In this document: in pieces, positions 1-4,305 of the stretch
Numbering within the stretch: position 1 is the stretch's first letter
Layout of the letters: every line of letters starts with the position of its first letter
From: Oscillospiraceae bacterium
GTDB taxonomy: Bacteria > Bacillota > Clostridia > Oscillospirales > Ruminococcaceae
Length of the DNA stretch: 7,278 nt
Assembly (NCBI GenBank): GCA_019416775.1
Contig: DXWR01000137.1
Span: forward strand, 1 to 7,278
Reading direction: 5' to 3'
The notes under the pieces: generated by a model
The model's database searches: none
What the model saw: the letters and a program-made list of their open reading frames with translations, nothing else
What the model was told of the DNA's origin: nothing
Translations under genes and position numbers: made by a program

Positions 1-1
1 C

Positions 2-352
2 GATGCCCAATCGGTATTTCTGGCCACCCTCACCGGAGCCAGGGGCACCAGTTTAGTGGTGGAAAATATCTTTTCCGACCGGTTCCGTCCGGTGGGAGAA
101 TTGCTCCGGATGGGAGCGGATGTGCGGGTGGAAGGCCGTGCCGCGTTGGTTCACGGCGTGAAGCAGCTCTATGCCGCTCCGGTGGAAGCCACCGACTTGC
201 GGGGAGGTGCGGCGTTGGTTACCGCAGGGCTGATGGCCAAAGGCACCACTGCAATTCACGGCATTCACCATATTGACCGCGGCTACGAACATTTGGAAGA
301 TACGTTAACCCGTTTGGGCGCTTCAGTGCGTCGGGTCACGCAACAGGAATAA
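2..352 (+). CDS. murA: MurA, UDP-N-acetylglucosamine 1-carboxyvinyltransferase (3' part, 5' end outside window)
   Basis: Cytoplasmic enzyme of the first committed step of peptidoglycan synthesis: it transfers enolpyruvate from phosphoenolpyruvate to UDP-GlcNAc. Only the last 116 residues are visible; the reading frame is open from the left edge (frame 2) and ends with TAA at 350-352. Two family hallmarks are present. ATDLRGGAALV lies at visible residues 63-73 and holds the Asp and Arg equivalent to E. coli Asp369 and Arg371. HIDRGYE lies at 90-96 and holds the Arg equivalent to Arg397. The segments GTSLVVENIF and RFRPVGELLRMGAD also match the end of the EPSP-synthase-like fold. The protein ends at the normal point, about 20 residues past HIDRGYE. 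The next gene, ftsQ, starts 18 nt downstream, which suggests one transcript linking wall precursor synthesis with division. Many Firmicutes have two MurA paralogues; which one this is cannot be told from the fragment. Confidence 0.96.
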   Translation, partial: DAQSVFLATLTGARGTSLVVENIFSDRFRPVGELLRMGADVRVEGRAALVHGVKQLYAAPVEATDLRGGAALVTAGLMAKGTTAIHGIHHIDRGYEHLEDTLTRLGASVRRVTQQE

Positions 353-353
353 G

Positions 354-366
354 AAAGGAGGGGAGG
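354..366 (+). promoter_or_regulatory. Ribosome binding site of ftsQ
   Basis: AAAGGAGGGGAGG directly follows the murA stop. It contains two overlapping GGAGG-type cores, at 357-361 and 362-366, placed 9 and 4 nt before the GTG at 371. This strong site supports the GTG start, since no ATG start is near. Confidence 0.8.
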
Positions 367-370
367 TCCA

Positions 371-1798
371 GTGGCAAAACGCCCTCAATCAAAAAAGAAA
401 GGCAGGCAGCCGGTGGCGTCGAAATCAACCAGTCTGCCGGCATCGCCCCCTCCCCGTCCAGTGCGGAAGCGGGAGCTGTTTGATCAGGATGCACCGCCGC
501 CGGTGCGCCGTTCCAGCTCTCAGCTTACTGCTCCAAGGCCGGTGAGAACCCGGGTAGAGCCTCCTGCTCAGCCTCCAAGACAAGCACCAACTCACGTTCA
601 TGTGGATTCGGTACAGCAGGTATCTCAAGCCCGACGGGAGCAGAGTAAGAAAAAACAAAAAGAAAATAAAAAGCGTTCCAAGCAGCTGGCCAAAGAACAA
701 AAAAAGCAGCAGGAACTGCAAAAGAAACAGCAGGTTCAAGAAAGGCGGAAACGAGTCAATCGAGTGCGCCGGAAACGCCGCCGAAAACACAACCGAGTCC
801 TGTATTACATCTTGGCGGTAATTGTGATTGTGGCGGCGGGGGTGATTCTGTCCACCACGGTGTTCTTCCAGATTGAAACTATGGCGGTGGAGGGTACTCA
901 GCGGTATACCGCCGAACAGCTGGCCCAGTACGGCGGTGTGCAAATGGGGGACAACCTGTTCCGAATCAATCTGGATCAGATCGAAGAGCAGGCGGTGGAA
1001 GGCTGCACCACTCTGGACAGCGTGCAGGTGCGGCGGAGTCTTCCCAACACCTTGGTTTTTGTCTGCCAGGAGGCGGAGGCCAAGTACGGCATCATCAACG
1101 GAGATCAGATCTACGTTTTAAGCAGCGCCGGACGAATTATCGACATGGTGCAGCGGTTGGACAACTATCCTGATCTGATTCTGCTTTCCGGACCGGATGT
1201 GTCCGGCTTGGGTGTAGGGGACTTTTTGGAACAGGACAGCTTTCATTCCCTGGTCAGTGCGCTCAATGCCGCAGCAACTGCCGGTATCGGGGACATTCGA
1301 GGGGCTGCCATCGACGGGGTAGAGGTCTCCTTGAATTACCAGGATCGGGTGACCATCCATTTGGGCAATGTGCTGGATCTGGATTATAAATTCAGTTTGG
1401 TCAATGAGGTATTGTTCAACCGTATCGGCAGCAGCGAAGCGGGAGTGCTGGATGCTTCTATGGAAGGACGGGTTACGTTCCGGCCCATGCCATTGGCGGA
1501 ACAGAGTGAGTCGCTCAATCAACTGGCTGTGATCCGCAATCAGGGCGGCACTATTACCGCCGATCAGGCGGCTCAACAGACCGCAGAGCAAACTTCTCCG
1601 GAACAAGGACAAGCTCCCCAGGATACCACCTCGGAAAATACGTCTTCGGATGGGGCTGCTTCATCTGGGCAGGAAGGAGAAAATTCCACCCAATCTGCCT
1701 TAGAAGGACAGACTTCGTCTCAGCCTTCTTCTACGGGGGATCCGGGGGCAGCGGGTGATACGACCAGCGAATCTGAGACGGTTTCGCAGGGAGAATGA
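371..1798 (+). CDS. ftsQ: FtsQ/DivIB cell-division protein (POTRA domain)
   Basis: Bitopic membrane protein of the divisome; in Firmicutes DivIB works with FtsL and DivIC to control septal wall synthesis outside the membrane. The 475-residue protein has clear parts. Residues 1-142 form a cytoplasmic region, Pro/Arg-rich to about 75 and then extremely Lys/Arg/Gln-rich (85-142), likely helical. Residues 143-166 form one membrane helix (VLYYILAVIVIVAAG and following). Residues 167-235 form the POTRA domain, beginning FQIETMAVEG and including GDNLFRINL and RRSLPNTLVF. The beta domain follows to about 375, and residues 395-475 form a Ser/Thr/Gln/Glu/Gly-rich tail, probably disordered and extracellular. 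The protein is longer than typical DivIB (about 260-300 aa) because of both tails. The start is GTG with a strong ribosome site. The only two cysteines, C212 and C232, both lie in the external POTRA domain. Position after murA and before ftsZ supports the call; low sequence conservation is normal for this family. Confidence 0.92.
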   Translation: MAKRPQSKKKGRQPVASKSTSLPASPPPRPVRKRELFDQDAPPPVRRSSSQLTAPRPVRTRVEPPAQPPRQAPTHVHVDSVQQVSQARREQSKKKQKENKKRSKQLAKEQKKQQELQKKQQVQERRKRVNRVRRKRRRKHNRVLYYILAVIVIVAAGVILSTTVFFQIETMAVEGTQRYTAEQLAQYGGVQMGDNLFRINLDQIEEQAVEGCTTLDSVQVRRSLPNTLVFVCQEAEAKYGIINGDQIYVLSSAGRIIDMVQRLDNYPDLILLSGPDVSGLGVGDFLEQDSFHSLVSALNAAATAGIGDIRGAAIDGVEVSLNYQDRVTIHLGNVLDLDYKFSLVNEVLFNRIGSSEAGVLDASMEGRVTFRPMPLAEQSESLNQLAVIRNQGGTITADQAAQQTAEQTSPEQGQAPQDTTSENTSSDGAASSGQEGENSTQSALEGQTSSQPSSTGDPGAAGDTTSESETVSQGE

Positions 1799-1823
1799 CG
1801 GCCTGTCCTTCGCGAAAATTTTT
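1782..1823 (+). terminator. Candidate intrinsic terminator overlapping the ftsQ stop codon
   Basis: TTTCGC at 1782-1787 can pair with GCGAAA at 1812-1817. The stem continues, after one bulged C (1811), with AGGGA (1788-1792) against TCCTT (1806-1810), giving about 11 pairs including one G-U and a 13-nt loop. It is followed by A and five T (1819-1823). The stem is imperfect and partly AT-based, so termination may be partial. It would separate ftsQ from the candidate ftsZ promoter just downstream. Confidence 0.4.
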
Positions 1824-1833
1824 ACAAAAAGGC

Positions 1834-1862
1834 TGGATTTTTTCTGCTATATGATGTATAAT
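1834..1862 (+). promoter_or_regulatory. Candidate sigma-A-type promoter of ftsZ
   Basis: A perfect -10 hexamer TATAAT lies at 1857-1862. With an optimal 17-nt spacer the -35 position is TGGATT (1834-1839), which matches TTGACA at only three positions. A better -35-like TTTACA at 1821-1826 lies 30 nt from this -10, too far; paired with TATATG at 1848-1853 (preceded by TGC) the spacing is 21 nt, also poor. A start around 1869-1870 would give a leader of about 107 nt before the TTG start of ftsZ. The -10 element is the solid part of the evidence. Confidence 0.5.
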
Positions 1863-1897
1863 GGTATGCTGTAAAAGCAGATTCAAAGCAAAACTTA

Positions 1898-1924
1898 ACA
1901 GTTTTTTCCAGATTGGAAAACTGT
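1898..1924 (+). promoter_or_regulatory. Stem-loop in the ftsZ 5' untranslated region
   Basis: ACAGTTTTTTCCA (1898-1910) faces TGGAAAACTGT (1914-1924) across a 3-nt loop GAT. Eleven pairs form with a two-U bulge in the left arm. No U-run follows, so it is not a terminator. It lies between the candidate promoter and the ribosome binding site, where it could affect mRNA stability or bind a regulator; that role is inference. Confidence 0.45.
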
Positions 1925-1963
1925 ATCGCTCATAGATAGATATTGGAAGAATGGCACGGAAGT

Positions 1964-1970
1964 GGAGGAA
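1964..1970 (+). promoter_or_regulatory. Ribosome binding site that favours the TTG start of ftsZ
   Basis: GGAGGAA lies 8 nt (counted from the end of GGAGG) before TTG at 1977, an ideal distance. The alternative in-frame GTG at 1962 has only a weak GGAAGA (1945-1950) 11 nt upstream. The site would then sit inside the longer reading frame, which is why I prefer the TTG. Confidence 0.6.
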
Positions 1971-1976
1971 CAGAAA

Positions 1977-3077
1977 TTGGGCTTTACTTATGATACCGAA
2001 GAAAAAGACGTGGTAAATATCAAGGTCATCGGCGTAGGTGGCGGCGGCGGAAACGCAGTCAACCGGATGATCGACAACGGAATGAAAAACATTGAGTTTA
2101 TCGCCATCAACACCGATAAGCAGGTTCTGCGGGCTTCCAAAGCCACCTATAAAATTCAGATTGGGGAAAAGCTGACTAAGGGCCGAGGCGCCGGCGGACA
2201 TCCTCAGGTTGGGGCAGAAGCGGCGGAAGAAAACCGGGATGAAATTGAATCTATGCTCAAGGGCACCGATATGATTTTCATTACCGCCGGTATGGGTGGC
2301 GGTACCGGCACCGGTGCGGCTCCCATTGTGGCGGAAGTGGCCAAAGATATGGGAATCCTTACGGTGGCCGTGGTGACCAAGCCCTTTAAATTTGAAGGCG
2401 CACGGCGGATGCACAATGCGGAAGCCGGTTTGCAGGAATTGGCCAACCATGTGGATTCCTTGGTGGTGATTCCCAACGAACGGTTGAAGCTGATCACCGA
2501 TCGCTGCAAGACGGTAAAGGAATGCTTTGCGGCGGCGGACGACATTTTGCGTCAAGGTGTGCAGTCCATTTCTGATTTGGTGGAACAGACCGGTTTCGTC
2601 AACCTGGACTTCGAGGACGTTTCCGCTGTGATGAAGGATGCCGGTTATGCGCATATGGGCATTGGTTCCGGCACCGGCAAGGACAAGGCCATCGATGCGG
2701 CGCGCAATGCCGTTTCTTCTCCCCTGTTGGAAACCACCATTGCAGGAGCCAGAGGGGTTATTGTCAATATTACTGCGGCGGAGGATATTACCTTCGAGGA
2801 GGCAGAATTGGCCAGCACCACCATTACCGAAGCAGCCCATCCTGAAGCTGAGGTATATTGGGGCTTGGTGTTTGATCCGGAAATGAACGATGAAATGAAG
2901 ATCACGGTGATTGCCACTGGGTTTGATCATCAGGATGTGGAAGAAGAACAGCCGGAAGAAGCCGTTGCTGGAAAAGCGGGAGAAAAGGCAGCTGTAAAAC
3001 CGCCGCGCCGGGATAGTGCAGAAAGTGCGGACGATGATGATTTTGGAGACATTTTAAAGATGTTTCGAAACAAATAA
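1977..3077 (+). CDS. ftsZ: FtsZ, tubulin-like cell-division GTPase
   Basis: Cytoplasmic GTPase that polymerises into the Z-ring at midcell and recruits the division machinery. Counting from the TTG start (366 aa), the N-terminal nucleotide-binding segment IKVIGVGGGGGNAVNRM is followed by the tubulin signature GGGTGTG at 107-113. The catalytic T7-loop residues lie in NLDFEDV (N209, D211, D214). The segment RRMHNAEAGL and the C-terminal GTPase-activating domain up to about residue 317 are intact. A short charged linker (about 318-350) leads to the final peptide DDDDFGDILKMFRNK. This lacks the classical IPxFLR motif that binds FtsA, SepF or ZipA, though acidic plus hydrophobic/basic character is retained. 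An in-frame GTG at 1962 would add five residues (MEEQK) but has a poor ribosome site. The gene has its own candidate promoter and a strong terminator. No ftsA is adjacent. Identity is certain; only the start is open. Confidence 0.98.
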   Translation: MGFTYDTEEKDVVNIKVIGVGGGGGNAVNRMIDNGMKNIEFIAINTDKQVLRASKATYKIQIGEKLTKGRGAGGHPQVGAEAAEENRDEIESMLKGTDMIFITAGMGGGTGTGAAPIVAEVAKDMGILTVAVVTKPFKFEGARRMHNAEAGLQELANHVDSLVVIPNERLKLITDRCKTVKECFAAADDILRQGVQSISDLVEQTGFVNLDFEDVSAVMKDAGYAHMGIGSGTGKDKAIDAARNAVSSPLLETTIAGARGVIVNITAAEDITFEEAELASTTITEAAHPEAEVYWGLVFDPEMNDEMKITVIATGFDHQDVEEEQPEEAVAGKAGEKAAVKPPRRDSAESADDDDFGDILKMFRNK

Positions 3078-3138
3078 TTGAGGGACAACGAGGTTTTTGT
3101 AAGGACAGAAGCACATTGTTCCAGGATGAGGAAAGAAG

Positions 3139-3177
3139 GCTTGCTGCCTGTGCATCTGCGGGCAGCAGGCATTTTTT
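3139..3177 (+). terminator. Intrinsic terminator downstream of ftsZ
   Basis: A 12-pair GC-rich stem forms between GCTTGCTGCCTG (3139-3150) and CGGGCAGCAGGC (3159-3170), with two G-U pairs and an 8-nt loop. It is followed by A and six T (3172-3177). It lies 61 nt past the ftsZ stop and ends the ftsZ unit. The next gene starts only 24 nt later, so read-through or a promoter I could not identify must serve the downstream operon. Confidence 0.88.
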
Positions 3178-3189
3178 ATAGATGGAAAC

Positions 3190-3194
3190 GGAGG
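3190..3194 (+). promoter_or_regulatory. Ribosome binding site of the SbcD/YhaO-like gene
   Basis: GGAGG lies 7 nt before ATG at 3202 in a purine-rich stretch just after the ftsZ terminator, and fixes the start of the next gene. Confidence 0.75.
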
Positions 3195-3201
3195 AAACAA
3201 T

Positions 3202-4305
3202 ATGCGGCCGGTGACGGTATTGCATTGTTCTGATCTGCATTTGGGGCGGGTATTGCCCCAGGGACGCAGCGAAGAATTGCAGATGACCTTTGAAGACCTG
3301 ATCTTGCTGGGCGAGCAACGCAAAGCAGATCTGTTTCTCATCGCCGGGGATTTATTTGATCAGCCGGTGCCAGAACGGGATCTGGTAGAATTTGTGCGCT
3401 CCCGGCTGGCAAAGCTGCCGGAAAACATGACGGTGGCCATTGCGCCGGGCAACCACGATTTTATTTGCAGCGGGTCTCCCTATCTGAATTGTGATTGGGG
3501 GCAGCGGGTAAAGATCCTCACCGGGCAGCCGGTGCAGCTGGAACATCTGCCGGTAACCCTGTGGGGCGCGGCTTTTCACGGCAGCTACCAGCCCCAATCC
3601 CTGCTGGAAGGGGTGCGGTTGGAGCCGGACGGCCGACTGCATATTGGGGTGCTGCACGGCGATCTGGTCAGTGACCGCGGTCAAAGCAACTACGACCCCA
3701 TTCCTCCGTGGCAGATTGCTCAAAGCGGCCTGCACTATCTGGCGTTGGGCCATATTCACCAGCGCAGCGAACTTCACAAAGCCAGCACCACTGCTTATTG
3801 TTACTGCGGTGCACCGGAAGGATTTGGTTTTGGGGAACCGGGAGAACTGGGAGCCTTGATCGCGGAAGTATCGGAATATGGCACGCGGTTGGAATTTGTT
3901 CCCCTCTGCCGGAGAATGTATCTGCGGCACACCGTTCCGGTGACCGGCTTGGATCAGCCCCATCAGGTGACCCATCGGGTGTTGCTGCAGTTGGAACAGC
4001 AGTATGGCAAGGACTATCCCCGGCATTTTTACCGGCTGGCTTTGACCGGGGAATGGTCCGGCAGTCCGGATCTTGCCAAGCGGGTGCAGACCCGTTTGGA
4101 GGAAACCCTGCACTGGGTGCAGGTGGAGGACCAGACCATGCCGGATGCAGATAAGGTCCTGGTAGCGGAAGAGGATTCCCTGAAAGGATTGTTTGTGCGT
4201 CAAATGCTGGAACGGATTCGTTCTGCCCAAGGTGAGGAGCAGCAGCAGTACCAGCAGGCATTGCGTCTGGGGCTGGCTGCCTTTGAAGGGGAGGTGACGC
4301 TGTGA
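3202..4305 (+). CDS. SbcD/YhaO-type metallophosphoesterase, predicted DNA repair exonuclease
   Basis: Predicted metal-dependent nuclease subunit related to SbcD/Mre11 and to B. subtilis YhaO; it should act on DNA ends together with the ATPase encoded next. The 367-residue protein carries the full calcineurin-like metal site: D11 and H13 (SDLHLG), D50 (GDLFD), N84-H85-D86 (GNHD), H152 (LHGD), and H184 with H186 (GHIH). The phosphoesterase domain covers about residues 1-235. The remaining 130 residues form a smaller C-terminal domain with a Gln-rich end (EEQQQYQQ at 345-352), which in SbcD/Mre11 relatives contacts the ATPase. Start is ATG with GGAGG at 3190-3194. The stop overlaps the next start codon, so the two proteins are probably translationally coupled and made in matched amounts. 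The length fits the YhaO group, and the YhaN-type partner favours YhaO over classical SbcD. Exonuclease activity is inferred from family. Confidence 0.9.
   Translation: MRPVTVLHCSDLHLGRVLPQGRSEELQMTFEDLILLGEQRKADLFLIAGDLFDQPVPERDLVEFVRSRLAKLPENMTVAIAPGNHDFICSGSPYLNCDWGQRVKILTGQPVQLEHLPVTLWGAAFHGSYQPQSLLEGVRLEPDGRLHIGVLHGDLVSDRGQSNYDPIPPWQIAQSGLHYLALGHIHQRSELHKASTTAYCYCGAPEGFGFGEPGELGALIAEVSEYGTRLEFVPLCRRMYLRHTVPVTGLDQPHQVTHRVLLQLEQQYGKDYPRHFYRLALTGEWSGSPDLAKRVQTRLEETLHWVQVEDQTMPDADKVLVAEEDSLKGLFVRQMLERIRSAQGEEQQQYQQALRLGLAAFEGEVTL
4290..4297 (+). promoter_or_regulatory. Ribosome binding site of the YhaN/SbcC-like gene
   Basis: GGAGGTGA, an 8-nt match to the anti-Shine-Dalgarno sequence, lies inside the end of the upstream gene and 4 nt before GTG at 4302. 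It supports the GTG start that overlaps the previous stop codon. Confidence 0.8.

Noticed and set aside
1809..1816. Perfect 8-nt palindrome TTCGCGAA after ftsQ
   Set aside because: Too short alone to call an operator, and better explained as part of the right arm of the candidate terminator.
1951..1953. ATG at 1951 as a start for ftsZ
   Set aside because: It is out of frame with ftsZ (11 nt from the GTG).
1731..2930. A 399-codon open frame on the minus strand opposite ftsZ
   Set aside because: It lies antisense to an unmistakable ftsZ. Its translation shows no recognisable domain and it has the look of a mirror frame of GC-rich codons.
3078..3138. Possible promoter or small gene between the ftsZ stop and its terminator
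   Set aside because: TTGAGG at 3078-3083 has no -10 at a suitable distance, and no open frame with a ribosome site fits there.
3352..4230. A 292-codon minus-strand frame opposite the nuclease gene
   Set aside because: The plus-strand gene carries every metallophosphoesterase motif in order; the antisense product has no family features.
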